Position numbers and translations under genes: made by a program. Source: Neofusicoccum parvum (Eukaryota > Ascomycota > Dothideomycetes > Botryosphaeriales > Botryosphaeriaceae). Taken from it: a stretch of DNA of 64,000 bases. Every line of letters begins with the position of its first letter. Within the stretch, counting starts at the first letter, position 1. The notes below the pieces were generated by a model. That model was not told the origin of the DNA. It was given only the letters and a program-made list of their open reading frames with translations, and did no database searches. Below, one piece after another: positions 1 to 11,994 of this stretch. The stretch spans positions 1,984,001 to 2,048,000 of the forward strand of contig CP087212.1 of the NCBI GenBank assembly GCA_020912385.1. The letters are read 5' to 3'.

Positions 1-1
1 G

Positions 2-595
2 GAAGAACGACACGTCACCGTGGTCCGTCTGCTTCTCGCCGCCAACGCCGACGTGCATGCCGTGGACAAGAAGGGAGACACTGCTCTCCACCGCGCCGTC
101 CGGAAAAGTGGCAATACAGAGATCATCGATTCGATCCTGGATAAAGGCGGGAGCCTCGATGCAGCCAACAAGGAGGGTGAGACGACGCTTCACGTGGCGG
201 CCTCAAAGAGCGGGGGCGACCGTTTGCTGTCTGCTCTCCTCGACCGGCAGGCTAATAGAGAGGCGAAGGATGTTGCCGGCAGGACCCCGTTGCATGTTGC
301 GATTGAGAAGAGAATGGAGAAGAACGTAACGACCCTCCTCGAACGGGGAGCCGACATAAACGCTGCGGATAGCCTTGGCCAAAGCTCGGCGAAGTTGGCG
401 CAGAGGAGCTCTCCGGAGATCCAGATGCTCATCAAGCGACAGAAGAAGCGCTCCAACACGGGCACATTAGGCTCGATGAGCCGCAGGAGTTCGGATCAGT
501 CAAGTACTGCTGAGGGTTCGACTATCAGAGGACGCACTCCGTCTGTGGCGACGTCATTCTCAAGGTTCACTTTCTTTGACAAGCTCTCAAAGTAG
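2..595 (+). CDS. Ankyrin-repeat protein, C-terminal part (5' end outside window)
   Basis: The reading frame is already open at base 2, so this is the last exon or part of a larger gene that begins before the window. About four ankyrin repeats are visible, each with a TALH/TTLH/TPLH turn and a following helix pair (for example GDTALHRAVRKSG, GETTLHVAASKSG, GRTPLHVAIEKR). They are followed by a basic stretch (KRQKKR) and a Ser/Thr-rich tail of about 45 residues with no recognisable domain. Ankyrin repeats are protein-interaction scaffolds. The enzymatic or NACHT-type module often found upstream in fungal ankyrin proteins cannot be seen here, so the cellular role is unknown. Confidence 0.8.
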   Translation, partial: EERHVTVVRLLLAANADVHAVDKKGDTALHRAVRKSGNTEIIDSILDKGGSLDAANKEGETTLHVAASKSGGDRLLSALLDRQANREAKDVAGRTPLHVAIEKRMEKNVTTLLERGADINAADSLGQSSAKLAQRSSPEIQMLIKRQKKRSNTGTLGSMSRRSSDQSSTAEGSTIRGRTPSVATSFSRFTFFDKLSK

Positions 596-1267
596 GGCTT
601 CATTCCTGATCGAGTGTTGAGGTATTTATCCGGATGATCTCACATTTGCGTTCGTACATTCGCCTCCGATGCACTCTCGACGGCGTCGGGTTCTCATGTA
701 TTTTAGACTTCTCTTTTGGCGAAATGCGCACGCCCTCGGCCATGGCGCGGTTTGGATGGATGGCGGTCTTTGCTTTGGGCGTTAGAGTGGGAGGATGCGG
801 CACGGCATCGCTGTGATGGCCGAGTTCTGGCTCTGCATTTGGAGATATCCTGCATAGAGTGATGATTGAAGCGAATGAAACGCGACAAATTAGTGCTGGC
901 GGTTGCACATGACGCGGGCGCAGAAATTGGCGATGGCTTGCAGCGCGGAGATGAGGCGTCGGTCGGGTGAGGCAGGAGGCCCGCGAATGGGCGTTCCGGA
1001 GGATGGTGGTGCCGCGGCCGGCGGTCAACTGAGAGGGGCCCTTGCGCACAAAAAGCGGAGGAGGCTCAGATCGCCTGTGGGCGCTTCTCCCCTAAATAAC
1101 CAGAGCAATGCCGGCAGTGGTAGAATCCGCCGCCAGTGACACTTCGACCGCTCCAACTCTCTCGCGCGCCCGACACGTCCACGCCAGAGCCTTCGCATCG
1201 AGCGCCCCGCGCCTAACAGCTACTCTCTAGCACGCTTCAATCCCCAAGTCGCGCATTCGCTCTCACC
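596..1267. other. Intergenic region, ankyrin gene to ERG9
   Basis: No supportable gene. It holds the 3' UTR of the ankyrin gene and the promoter/5' UTR of ERG9. Short open frames here have no coherent protein features. Confidence 0.6.
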
Positions 1268-2910
1268 ATGCCGAAGGCCACGGACTTTGTGTACTACATG
1301 TTCCATGTGCAGGAGCTGCGGTCCATAATCCAATGGTACGCGACAGCTCCCTTGCGCCTTCGCAACGGTTGTGCAAACTGATTCAGGCTTTAGGAAGGTC
1401 TGGCACAACCCCGTCCACGAGCGCGATGAGTCCAAGGAATGCGAGTCGCTGCGCCAGTGCTTCGTCTATCTGCAGATGACCAGCCGTAGCTTCAGCGCCG
1501 TCATCCAGGAGCTGCATCCCGAGCTTCTCGTCCCCGTCTGCCTCTTCTACCTCATCCTCCGCGGCCTCGACACCATCGAAGATGACATGACTCTCGATCT
1601 TCCGACGAAGGAGCCTCTGCTGCGCGACTTTGACAAGATTCTGGAGAAGGAGGGCTGGACATTTGATAAGAATGGCCCGAATGAGAAGGACAGGGAGCTC
1701 CTCGTGCACTTCAATGTTGTCATTGAGGAGTTCAAGAAGATCAAGAAGCCGTATCAGACCATCATCAAGGACATCACCAAGAAGATGGGCGACGGCATGG
1801 CCGACTACGCCAACAATGCCGAGCACAACACCTACGGTGTCAACACCGTTAAGGACTATGAGCTCTACTGCCACTACGTTGCCGGTCTTGTTGGAGAGGG
1901 TCTGACGCGTCTCTTCGTCGAGGCGGAGCTGGCCAACGTAGCCCTTCTTAAGCGCTCTCTGCTGCAAGAATCCATGGGTCAGTTCCTGCAGCAGGTCAAC
2001 ATTATCAGAGACATCAAGGAGGACCTGGACGACAACCGGAAGTTCTGGCCCAAGGAGATTTGGTCTAAGCATGTCGACAAATTCGAGGACCTCTTCAAGC
2101 CCGAGAACCGCCAGGCCGCTCTCAACTGCAACTCGGAGATGATCCTGAATGCTCTGAGGCGCGCCCCCGATTGCCTGTTCTACCTGGCTGGTCTTAGGGA
2201 CCAGAGTGTGTTCAACTTTTGCGCAATTCCGCAGACCATGGCCATTGCGACGTTGGAGTTGTGTTTCCGTAACCCCGCCATCTTCGAGAAGAACGTCAAG
2301 ATTACCAAGGGCCAGGCATGCGCGCTCATGACCCGCTCAACACAAAACTTGCAGATTGTCTGTGAAGTGTTCAAGGAGTTCTCTCGCAAGATCCTCAAGA
2401 GAAATGACCCGAGGGATCCCAACTTCCTCGAAATCAGCATTGCTTGCGGACAGGTAAGTTCGGCAAGCTTAGCGATTTTCCCCACAAATTTCTGACTTTG
2501 GAATAGATCGAGCAATTTGTTGAGAGCATTTTCCCATCGCAGACTGCGACGAATAAGGAGATGAAGCCTTCATTGAGTCCTGAGGAGGAGGCGAAGAAGA
2601 AGAAGGAAGAGGAGGAGGCCAAGTGGGACCTGATCTACATGGGAATTGCCGTAATCTGCACGCTAACGATAGTATCGTTTTTCATGGTAAGCTCAAATTT
2701 TCGCGTTCCACACCACACCACACCACACCACCTCAACTCCATCAACAACACCCTCTGATATCCTATTTCTAGGTTCTCGTCGCCTACATCGCCGGCGCGA
2801 GATTCGATGTTGCATTCTCCCAGATCAAGCAAGGGATGTTCCGAGCTCCCGAACCTGGTTCAGAACAGGCCCAGCGCGTCGTTGAGAAATTCGACCACGG
2901 CGAGCTCTAA
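1268..2910 (+). CDS. ERG9: Squalene synthase (farnesyl-diphosphate farnesyltransferase)
   Basis: Joins two farnesyl diphosphates to presqualene diphosphate and reduces this with NADPH to squalene, the committed step to ergosterol, at the ER membrane. Exons read as 1268–1335, 1394–2453, 2507–2686 and 2773–2910, giving 481 residues, the usual fungal length. The first Asp-rich motif DTIEDD is at residues 82–87 and the second, within [12 protein letters not shown], at about 225–236. [14 protein letters not shown] segment lies between them. A C-terminal membrane anchor (about 418–443) follows a Lys/Glu-rich linker. The start at 1268 gives the family N-terminus and a 68-base first exon that splices in frame. 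The gene appears intact. Confidence 0.96.
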
Positions 2911-4203
2911 AGAGGGCGCATCCCGAGTCTGTTGAGTCGCATTTGATCACGCTGGCATACGAGCCCTGCAGTAACAAACAGCATTTCTTCATGTATAATG
3001 ACCAGAGCATGTATAACTTTCACCTTCTTTTCAATCGCCCTAGGCGAGCCCGGCAGTCGACTGAGGCGACTCACTCTTCTGCCAACTAATCTACGAATCC
3101 GCATCTGCGGACACCGGAATCTTACCTTCGTTGTCGGCGCTGGTGATTTAGGAAGCCAGGACCGTTCTTTGGTCTTGGCTTGACAGAACAATAAGTCTTT
3201 AATACCCGATCAACATTTTGGGAGCATTACTGGGAACCTAGCACGGATGTCAAATTACAATCATGCCGCTTCAGTGGCGTCGGTTGTGCCGAAGATGTGC
3301 TGAAATTGAATTACATTACCCGATCATCGGGAACTTTTGGCGGATGCTTCTAAATCCCACGAAGCCTGCGCCAGCTGGTGCGGTACACATTCTACCTAGC
3401 AAATAATATCATGTCATAAGCGGTTCCATTGCTCGACACATGACGTCATATGCTTCTATTATCGTGACTTCAATAGCGATGAAGCCAATCTTGAAAGACG
3501 CGCCAGCATTTACTTTGGATGGACTGTGAACTCCCAAGCTTCTGACGACTCCCTGTTGGATTGGGAAGATTGTAATATTTTTCAATGCGTGTGAAGTCGC
3601 AATGTGAGTTGCAATGACCATTGGAGCCTGCACCCACAAGTTGGGTATCTATGGATCTAAGCCGCAACGGTGGAAAGCAGAGCAGCCGGAGCAGCAGACC
3701 GCATTCGATATTCACCAGGCATAACTCGTGTTAGAAAAGGAGCAGCAGCGTCAGGCAGCAGGGCGCAGCTGCCACAGAGCGCGGCGCGGAGGGAAAGCGC
3801 CCGAAACGGAAGGGAGGGAGCAGGACCGAAGTTGAGGCGAGGGTGGCACAGTGGGTGGTGGGCGGCGGGCGGGAGCAGCGCCGCCGCCTGCGCCAAGAAC
3901 TTCGCGACTGCCCGACTTTTCGTTGTTAGAGCTCCAACAGCCACCACTCAAAAGCCGTCTCCGCTCCACAACCCACCACACTCGCAACAAAAGCTTCGGC
4001 ACTCCTGCTTCCGCACCGTCTTGGCGTATCACCAGGCGGGATCCTCAAGAGCACCACTGCAGCCGAACGGGCCGCTCGCTTCTCGCGTCTCATCCTTGAA
4101 GCACGTTTGAAGCGTTCCGCGGTTACACCCGCCTAAACCTCGCCAAACGCTTTTGGGCACGCCTAAAGCCAGTCGCCCGCCCACACCTGCGCCATCCAGA
4201 ACC
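2911..4203. other. Intergenic region, ERG9 to eIF4E
   Basis: No gene supported. The 3' half (from about 3670) is GC-rich and probably the promoter and long 5' leader of the eIF4E gene. The open frames there (for example 3670–4110) are low-complexity and run into the leader. Confidence 0.6.
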
Positions 4204-5116
4204 ATGGCCGCTACCGTCGACACCGCCGCAAACCCTCAGGAGCCCGTTCCTCTCGACACCATCCCCATCTCACCTGAGGGCGGCAACATGAACGGCACAA
4301 AGGACGGCGAGGAGGGCAAGGTCCCCTACCACGACAGCGAGCCTGTCACCGTCTTCCACGATCCGAACAACTTCAACGTGAAGCACCCGTTGATGAATGC
4401 CTGGACGCTCTGGTTCACCAAGCCGCCGAGCGGCAAGGTACGTTGGGCGCCGTGCTCTCGAGCCCGCCGCGACACTTGCGCTGACGCATTGCGCTCTAGG
4501 GCGACAACTGGAACGAGCTGCTGAAGGAGGTCATTTCGTTCGATTCCGTCGAGGAGTTCTGGGGCATCTACGTACGCTGTTCTGCCTGACTCGCCGCACT
4601 GGCCCAAGACTGACGTGTCGACTGCAGAACAACATCACGCCGACGTCGCAACTTGCGCTCAAGTCCGACTACCACCTCTTCAAGAAGGGCGTCCGCCCCG
4701 AGTGGGAGGATCCCCAGAACAAGCATGGTGGCAAGTGGTCCTTCTCGTTCCGCGACAAGAAGCTCATCGACATCGACTCGCTGTGGCTCCACGTCATGCT
4801 GGCCGCCATCGGCGAGACTCTGGAGGACGAGGGAGATGGCGAGGTCATGGGCGTCGTCGTCAATGTGCGCAAGGGCTTCTACCGTATTGGTCTGTGGACG
4901 CGCACCGTCGGCAAGCCGTTCCCCGGCGGCGGCGACGGCAACAACGCTGGCGGCAAGGGCAGGACCTTCGAGCAGGGCAAGGAGGTCCTTCTGAAGATTG
5001 GCCAGCGCTTCAAGGAGGCGCTGACCCTGAAGGAGAACGACCAGGTCGAATTCTCTGGTCACACGGATAGCGCGCACTCAGGCAGCACCAGGGCGAAGGC
5101 GAAGTTCGTCGTGTAG
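4204..5116 (+). CDS. eIF4E: Translation initiation factor eIF4E (mRNA cap-binding protein)
   Basis: Binds the m7G cap and recruits eIF4G for cap-dependent translation in the cytoplasm. Exons read as 4204–4437, 4500–4571 and 4628–5116, giving 264 residues. The conserved core starts at KHPLMNAWTLWF. By alignment with animal eIF4E, cap-stacking tryptophans correspond to W82 (in GDNW) and W128, with the cap-binding acidic residue E129 in PEWEDPQN. The GLWTR tryptophan and the SGHTDSAHSGST C-terminal segment are also present. An acidic N-terminal extension of about 60 residues and a Gly/Asn-rich loop insertion before the last helix are typical of filamentous fungi. The start gives a good Kozak context (ACCATGGCC). 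Confidence 0.95.
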
Positions 5117-5726
5117 ATGCGGGTGGGCACGGCTGGAGTCAGCAGGCCAACGAGGAGCGGCTGATGTGTATTCAAGGCTCGGGTAGGATTGTTTCTCCAG
5201 TTTTCTTGAGGGTTCTCGGAGAGGCGGGAAAAGTTTGGGCTCGCTTGACGCCCGGCAGGCGGTTACATTGCAACGGCGTTAGTCTACGAGCATCACGTAC
5301 AGGAGGTGAAACAGGTGGCCCTCCTCGATAGCTCAGTTGCGGGGATGGATGATTATCACGGCACGGTTTAGCACGGCGTTTGCATGAGACATGACGACGG
5401 CATCTTCGGGAACGGGCTTCTGTCGAAATACTAAAAGCTTCTGTACTATTCCTGCGCCCGGCCCAGCATGTTGCCTGGAGGTGTTTGCCAGCTGGCTGTG
5501 ACGTCGCGAGTGTGGCTTGGAGTCGGATGCTGATCGCTGCCCCAGTGTGGCTTTGCGGGCGAGAAAATCGTCGTCATGGGCCAGGGTCCCGCCGCTTTGC
5601 TGCCGCCTTTCCGTCCTCCAGCACAACATTTGTCGCCCAACCCACCGCCCAACGACCACGCGCCTGCGCCGCCCCGACACTCTTCATTCCTACGCGCCTC
5701 TTCGATACCCCGACCCGACCGCCAAA
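5117..5726. other. Intergenic region, eIF4E to DnaJ gene
   Basis: No gene supported; 3' UTR of eIF4E and promoter of the DnaJ gene. Confidence 0.6.
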
Positions 5727-7485
5727 ATGGTTGTCGACACCACCTACTACGACGCCCTGCAGGTGCCGCCCACCGCGTCTGAGCTCGACATCAAGAAGGC
5801 ATATCGCAAACTTGCGATCAAGCTGCACCCCGGTACCTTCACACCCGACGGCCGCTCCGGAGCGCCCGCTTGTAGACAGACGACTGACCGTCCCTCCTGC
5901 AGACAAGAACCCCGGCGACGAGTCGGCGCACGAAAAATTCCAGGCTGTAAGGCTTACCCCGCCGCGTCCTCGAAACATTCCCGCATTCTGACCTCAACCT
6001 CTCCCCGCGCAGATCGGCGAAGCATACCAAGTTCTCAGCGACAAGGACTTGAGGAAACAATATGACCAGTTTGGCAAGGAGGGCGCTGTGCCACACAGCG
6101 GGTTCGGTACGGCAGAATCCGGCTCACAACAACCGCGGACGAGGTGCTGACAAGCGAGCAGAGGACCCGGCCGAGTTCTTCACCATGATCTTCGGCGGAG
6201 AGGCATTCCAGGAGTGGTACGTCACGCACGCACGAGCGGCACTCGCCGAGGCGAGGACGAATGTTTCTGACGGCACAACAGGATCGGCGAGATCTCGCTC
6301 ATGAAGGACCTCACGCACACCATGGATATCACCATGAAGGAGATGGAGGAGGAGGAGGCCGCTGCCCAGGCCGCCGCCGCCGCGGAGGCCGCCGAGAAGG
6401 GCGAGAACCCCGACGCAACACCCGCGGCCGCCGGCTCCGCCACGGACGCGACGACTGGTGCCACACCCGCCGCTGCTCCCGCTGCTGCTGCCGCCGCCGC
6501 TCCCGAGAAGCCCTTCGCCGAGCCGGTGGCTGACGAGAAGCTTGCCGCCGATGCGACGCCCTCTCCCTCTGCTTCCGGCACCAGCACCCCGCGTCCGAAG
6601 GGCGTGCCGACGCGCCTGGCGATCATGGACCGGTCGGAGGAAGAGGCGCGGATGGATGCGGCGGGAGTGTCGGAGAAGGAGAAGGAGCTGCGGGCAAAGG
6701 AGAAGAAGAAGGGCGGGCTGACCAAGGAGCAGCGCGAGGAGCTGGCGGCGTACGAGATGGAGCGCAAGAAGGTGCGCGACGAGCGGGTCAGCACGCTGGC
6801 GGAGAAGTTGGTCAAGCGCATCAACGTGTGGACCGAGACGGACCACGGCTCCGACGTGACGACGTCGTTCAAGGAGCAGATGAAGCTGGAGGTCGAGAAC
6901 CTGAAGATGGAGAGCTTTGGGCTGGAGATCCTGCACGCCATCGGCCAGGTCTACATGTCGAAGGGAACAAACTTCCTCAAGAGCCAGAAGTTCTTGGGCA
7001 TCGGCGGCTTCTTCGGGCGTCTGAAGGACAAGGGTCAGCTGGCCAAGGAGACGTGGGGCACCATCTCGACGGCCATCGACGCGCAGATGAGCATGGAGGC
7101 CATGGCCAAGGCCGAGGAGGCGGGCGGCGACGAGTGGACGGACGAGAAGAAGGCCGAGTACGAGAAGCTGGTGACGGGAAAGATCCTGGCGGCGGCGTGG
7201 CGCGGCTCCAAGTTCGAGATCCAGAGCGTGCTGCGCGACGTGTGCGACAAGGTGCTCGGCGACAAGAGCATCAAGCTGGAGAAGCGCATCGAGCGCGCCC
7301 AGGCTCTCGTCATCATCGGCGAGCTGTTCGCCAAGGCCGAGCGCGACCCGGAGGAGGAGGGCGACTTCATGGCGTTCGAGCAGCTGATGGCCGAGGCGGC
7401 GGCGAAGAAGGAGCACAAGGGCGACAAGAAGAAGAAGCACGACAAGGAAAAGAAGCCGTCTTCGGAGCAGCCCGCGGCTGCGTAA
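5727..7485 (+). CDS. DnaJ (Hsp40) co-chaperone with DnaJ-X domain, Caj1/Djp1 type
   Basis: Stimulates the ATPase of an Hsp70 partner. The yeast relatives Caj1 and Djp1 act at membranes and in peroxisomal import, but the partner here is not known. Exons read as 5727–5832, 5903–5946, 6013–6106, 6162–6216 and 6282–7485, giving 500 residues. The J domain is at about residues 5–70 with the HPD motif at 34–36. A phenylalanine/glycine linker ([12 protein letters not shown]) follows, then an Ala/Pro-rich low-complexity block (about 115–200) and a long C-terminal helical region that looks like the DnaJ-X domain (about 245–420). The tail is Lys-rich ([12 protein letters not shown]). Four small introns fall in the J-domain half. 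A 484-codon open frame on the opposite strand is only a shadow of the GC-rich coding sequence. Confidence 0.92.
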
Positions 7486-9310
7486 ACCTTGGGAACGGAC
7501 GGAAGAAGGGGCAACGAAGTGGAGGGATTGGTTGTGTGTTTTGATTATACCTAGCATCCGTCGGATTGTCACACACAAGAGAAAGAGGAGTTTTCGTGTA
7601 CTATTCTTTTTCTGGCTTTATGCGTTTCGCTTTGTAATGACAGGGGCATTCTTTTCCATAGACTTGGTTGGTTATAAGCACGGTTCCACACTCGTCGTTA
7701 GCACCATGGGAAAGAACGGATTCGATGGCAAAGTGTTCTCTCGGTTTATTGTGACCTGGTCCAACATTTTGCGGTATTCGACTTCCCTGCAGCTTATGTG
7801 GCAAGAATTCCGCGGCTCAGTATTACGTTCGGGGGTGCTGCACATCCATGTTCTCCAACGTGGCCTGAGATAATGCGGAAACAGTGTACACCTTGTACTT
7901 ATCTCCCGTGGGTTCTCTCCGCTTTTACAACGTACTTTGGAGGTCTTTGCCGTTCTTGCAGTGCTTTTCACGGCTCGTTTCGTTGTCGTCTATGAATTAT
8001 CTTCGGTGGGGATTCTACGGACCCTATGCGTTTGGGTTGGACTCGATGGAGCAAAAAGAAGTTGTACAGTGAGCTACTCTGCAGCCAGCTCTATGCAAAA
8101 AGCTCACATGCTTAAGTTAGTGTCCACATATATATCGACTAAGTCAGTCTACCAGCGTGAGTAGTGAAGGCCTCACTACGAATCTTAATAGCATAATAAC
8201 CCGAGAGATTCTCAGCCATGAGGGTTTCCCGAACGGACCGTTCACGTCGTTGTTCGGTTCGAGTCCCAGCAGAGGCGAGCATACTGATCGTTGACCTGAT
8301 CCATCAATGACAGACACTGCTCGCTCGTCCAGCCTATGGGCTTCGGTCGCTTTTTTGCCCTTCTGTTAAAAGGTCTTTTGTCCTTGTGGCCTTTCTCGTT
8401 CACCCAGCCCTGCCTCTCAATTACTTACCTCTGACGACCCCAAATCGAAAAGACATCACAATCGTGGCGGACGACAAGGCCGAAAGCACAATCACCCCCT
8501 GTTTTCCTTCTTTCGCCACCCGCTTGCCCCGACATCATGCTTTGCCGTCATGGAAACCGTAAGTGATAGAGTCTCCCCATGCGCGAGCTTTGCCACCTCA
8601 TCTGTCGCATCTATAAATACGTCAGGTACCGTGGCCACCGCAATCGAATCACGCGTGAGGCCACACGCAACAATGGTGGAAGCAACAACAACCTCAACAA
8701 CTTATTGCCCCACTCTCTCTTCTCTGCCTCGCCCCTCATCTCCCGCTCTGCCCCGGGCCTCGTCGAATTCCTTTCACTGAAAGTCCGCGTCCGGACAAGT
8801 GATTAAATCACCACATGTGAAGGGCATATTTCTATTGCAGTTCTTGAAGAACTGGCCAAGTGGTCGGCTTGGCACTTTTTCTTTTCTCCAGTGCCGGATT
8901 CACCCGAGAGAGCATCTATAAAATCTTAGATGTCCCATGATAATAGCTTCAATCTGCATATATCGGGCCTTCAGGATCATATTGGATAAGAGAACTCTAT
9001 ACGCGTAATCGGTAAAGACAGAAACCATGCATCCCACACCCCCCTACCAGGGGTGATGGTCAAGCCATTAGACGGAGGAAAACGAACCACAAACCTTGCC
9101 GACGCCGCTTTGTCGACGCCAACCCACGCCCCGGACCAACCAAATCATACAAATGTTCACAATCTTCCCGTAGCAACCACCCACAGCAATATAACAAACT
9201 GTACCGCCCGGCTTTGTCTTCGCGTCCCCGCATCCCAACGCCAATCACGCTCTACAAGCGATATATCCTACACCGATTACCGAAACCCGCAATCCCCCCC
9301 GGCCCACCAT
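7486..9310. other. Intergenic region between convergent genes
   Basis: 1.8 kb between the 3' ends of the DnaJ and MYND genes. I see no gene. Open frames are short and lack domain features. A B-box-like GGTTCGAGTCC at about 8256 does not fold into a tRNA. Confidence 0.6.
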
Positions 9311-11527
9311 CTAGGCGCCGCCACCACCAACCCCACCCCCCTCGACCCACACCCCAACGCCCTTCCCGACCCACTCCCCGGGCCCGATCCTCCCCACCAC
9401 GCTCCCCCTCTCCCTCTTCCCCTGCAGCGCCTCCTCGAACAGCGGCTGGCACCTGCCGACGACGTACTCGACCAGGGCCCTGCAGACGGCGACGTCGAGG
9501 TCGCCGCCGTCGGCGCGCACGACGACCACGCTGCCGACGTCGCGCTGCCAGGCCGGGCTGGCGAAGCCCCAGAACGGGTGCCGCATGTCCTCCCACTCGA
9601 TCATCAGGTGGCTGACCTCCGGGTTGTCGCCGGCCGCGGGCGGCAGGATCGAGGCCACGCGCGCGTCCGGCTCGCTCGATGATACCCACCCGGCTGGCGT
9701 TGCTGGCGGCTGCGTTGATGACGGGTCGCGCCAGCACCGTACGGGTAGTCCCGCTAGACGGGAGAGGGGTGCGATTGGTGCTGAGAAGGCCGGGTGCGTG
9801 GGTGGGAGGGCGAGTGCGATGTGTTTGGGTGAGGTGGGGGTTGTGTCCGCGACGCAGGAGATGCGGACGGCTCGGGTGAAGGGTGAGGGTGCGAGGGCGG
9901 GGGGCGAGGTGCTGTCGTCGGGGGAGAGGGGTTGGACGGAGGGGGGCGGGGAGAGGGTGGTGGTGTCGAGTTTGCTGTCTTTGCGGTCCCAGAGGGAGGG
10001 GCGCGAGGGGGCTGCTATGGCCGTTGTGGTGGCGGTGGTTGGAGTGGGGAGGAGGGGCGAAGCGGTGGTGTTCAGGGGGAAGATGTCGGCGGTGGTTTTG
10101 CCCTTGAGGAGAGCTTGGACTTGGTTCCGCTGGTCGCGGACCAGGTCGATGGTTTGCTCGAAGAGCTGGGGCGAGATCATGTCCATGATGGTCTCCTTGG
10201 CGACGGCTTCGACGAGAGCGTCTTCAAGGAGAGGCGCCACGACGACTTGGCAGAAGCCGCACAGCGCCTCGGCCTGCTCGACCGTCAGGTCCTCGCCGTC
10301 GTCGCGCATCAGCACGATGCTGCCGACTTGGTAGCCCCAATACAGCCGCGACAGCGAGAAGCCCCAGTGCGGGCTGCGCGGGTCCATCTCGGTGAACAGG
10401 TGGGCGGCGGCCGGGTTGTCGTACGACTCGGGGGTGTTGTCGCTGTCTGGGTAGCGAGGCTGACGCTTGCCGCGCACGGGGAAGCCCACCAGCTTGGAGA
10501 CGGGCGAGATGGGCGAGGCCTGGAAGCCGTCCTCGAAGAAGGGGTGGCCGCCCGGCATCTCGACGGCCGTGAACTTGCCCTTGTCCGAGTGCAGGTCGCC
10601 CACGCAGTTGACGCGCACCGACTTGAGCCGCCGCTTGGTCAGCGTGCTGTTGAGCAGCTTGGGGGCGCTGAGGGCCTGCATCTGCTTGATGTCGCGGATC
10701 CACTCGATCATCTCGTCGTGCGTCGGCTCGCGCGGATGCAGGATCTTCTGGTCGATGTCAGCCTGCTGGCGCTTCAGCTCGTCGAGCTTCTTCCGCCACG
10801 GCGGCCTCGACGCCGCCTCGTGCTCGTCGAGCTCCTTGACGGCGTCCCCCTTGCCCAGTTCGTCGTCCCCGTAGTTGCCCATCAGCGCGTCCACGTCGGC
10901 GATGGAGTATCCGGTGTTCTCGAACTGCGGGTTGCCGTAGTAGATCAGGTAGTCGACCACGTCTCGGAAGTCCTGCAGTGTGATGTCCTCGTAGCTGAGC
11001 GGGTTGTATCCCAGCTCCTTCTTACGCATGAACACCATGGGCCCCCGCCAGTCGTGCACGGCCTTGCCCTTGGTCACGTTGTGCACGGCCTGGTTGCTGG
11101 TGGAGCCATCGTGGAGGAAGTTGTCCCGGAACGAGGCCTCGATGGTGTGGTCCAGGTCACGCTTGCGTGGTATGTTGCGGTGGAAGGGGACCCTAGTGAT
11201 GCCTGAGTAATTGGTCGTCGGGCCTGAATCCGAGCTCAACATCAACGTGTCGATGCCGTCGTTCAGCTCGTAGGTGCCGTAGTCCGGGTGGTTTTCGACC
11301 TTGGTGCATCGCACCCACTCCAGCTGCGGCGTCTTGGCTTCGGGCCGCAGCAGGATGGCTCGTCGGTGGGACGGGCTTGGCCGTGGAGGCTGCGCGTGGA
11401 ATTGGGCGCACACCAGCCGATGGCTCGACCAGTCCTTCTGCTGGCAGTCTCGAGAGCAGTAGCTGATCGACCGGCAGCGCGTGCACGCTCGGGCTCCTGC
11501 GGTGTTGCAGATGGCGCAGGACGACAT
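9311..11527 (-). CDS. MYND zinc-finger protein with an internally duplicated domain
   Basis: Intronless frame of 738 residues. The start at 11527 places a MYND zinc finger at the extreme N-terminus: Cys4, Cys7, Cys15, Cys18, Cys24, Cys28, His36 and Cys40, the full C6HC ligand set. MYND fingers bind proline-rich peptides. No SET domain is visible, so this is not a SMYD methyltransferase. The rest contains two related segments, about residues 304–440 and 554–702. They share a VR[VI][NS]CV[GA]D opening, a GHPFF/THPAF turn, a PVSKLVGFPVR/PLSRLAGLPVR strand, a [PH][HF]WGF motif and a VGS[IV]V[LV][MV]R[DA]DG[EG]DL strand. A Pro/Ser/Thr-rich linker joins them. Function is unknown. The open frame extends upstream to 11956, but the MYND start is the natural one. 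Confidence 0.85.
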   Translation of the reverse strand: MSSCAICNTAGARACTRCRSISYCSRDCQQKDWSSHRLVCAQFHAQPPRPSPSHRRAILLRPEAKTPQLEWVRCTKVENHPDYGTYELNDGIDTLMLSSDSGPTTNYSGITRVPFHRNIPRKRDLDHTIEASFRDNFLHDGSTSNQAVHNVTKGKAVHDWRGPMVFMRKKELGYNPLSYEDITLQDFRDVVDYLIYYGNPQFENTGYSIADVDALMGNYGDDELGKGDAVKELDEHEAASRPPWRKKLDELKRQQADIDQKILHPREPTHDEMIEWIRDIKQMQALSAPKLLNSTLTKRRLKSVRVNCVGDLHSDKGKFTAVEMPGGHPFFEDGFQASPISPVSKLVGFPVRGKRQPRYPDSDNTPESYDNPAAAHLFTEMDPRSPHWGFSLSRLYWGYQVGSIVLMRDDGEDLTVEQAEALCGFCQVVVAPLLEDALVEAVAKETIMDMISPQLFEQTIDLVRDQRNQVQALLKGKTTADIFPLNTTASPLLPTPTTATTTAIAAPSRPSLWDRKDSKLDTTTLSPPPSVQPLSPDDSTSPPALAPSPFTRAVRISCVADTTPTSPKHIALALPPTHPAFSAPIAPLSRLAGLPVRCWRDPSSTQPPATPAGWVSSSEPDARVASILPPAAGDNPEVSHLMIEWEDMRHPFWGFASPAWQRDVGSVVVVRADGGDLDVAVCRALVEYVVGRCQPLFEEALQGKRERGSVVGRIGPGEWVGKGVGVWVEGGGVGGGGA

Positions 11528-11994
11528 TTCCGGGGGAAAAGTGGAGATGATAGAAGGAAAGAGGGGACGGAAAAGAAAAGGTTGATGCCAATGGTTAATG
11601 AACCGGGCTCGCTTCCGCCGGATGCGAGGCGACCAGGGCCGACCGTGCCGCTGCTGCACGTCTCCGACAGCCGCTCGACGTGCCCGGCTTTGGTTGTGAC
11701 GACAGTTCTCAAGGTGTCCTGGAGGGCGGCCGACGTCCGAGCAAGCGGAGGGCCCTGGTTGGCGGTTGAGATGATCGTCGAGGATGCCTCCGTCTTTGGA
11801 GAAAGGGTAACGGATCAGCGGGACAAGCAATTCACCGCGTGGACGCGAGGTCACATGATAAAGTTTAAATTGAGGCCCAGCCGGTCTGCGCCGGCCTGGA
11901 CTCCTTGTGTCGCTGCCTAAGGCTGTGTACTCTGCCCAACCATTATCAAGCATCAATCAGAGCAAGTTGACGCGGAAGACCAAACAAGGGGTAC
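11528..11994. other. Intergenic region, MFS gene to MYND gene
   Basis: 467 bp between two minus-strand genes. It holds the promoter of the MYND gene and the 3' UTR of the transporter; nothing else is seen. Confidence 0.6.

Noticed and set aside
6124..7578. 484-codon minus-strand open frame
   Set aside because: Shadow of the GC-rich DnaJ coding sequence; Leu/Arg-rich with no domain.
8245..8275. tRNA-like B box GGTTCGAGTCC
   Set aside because: The flanking bases do not form a 5 bp T stem beyond two pairs, and no matching A box, anticodon arm or acceptor stem could be found.
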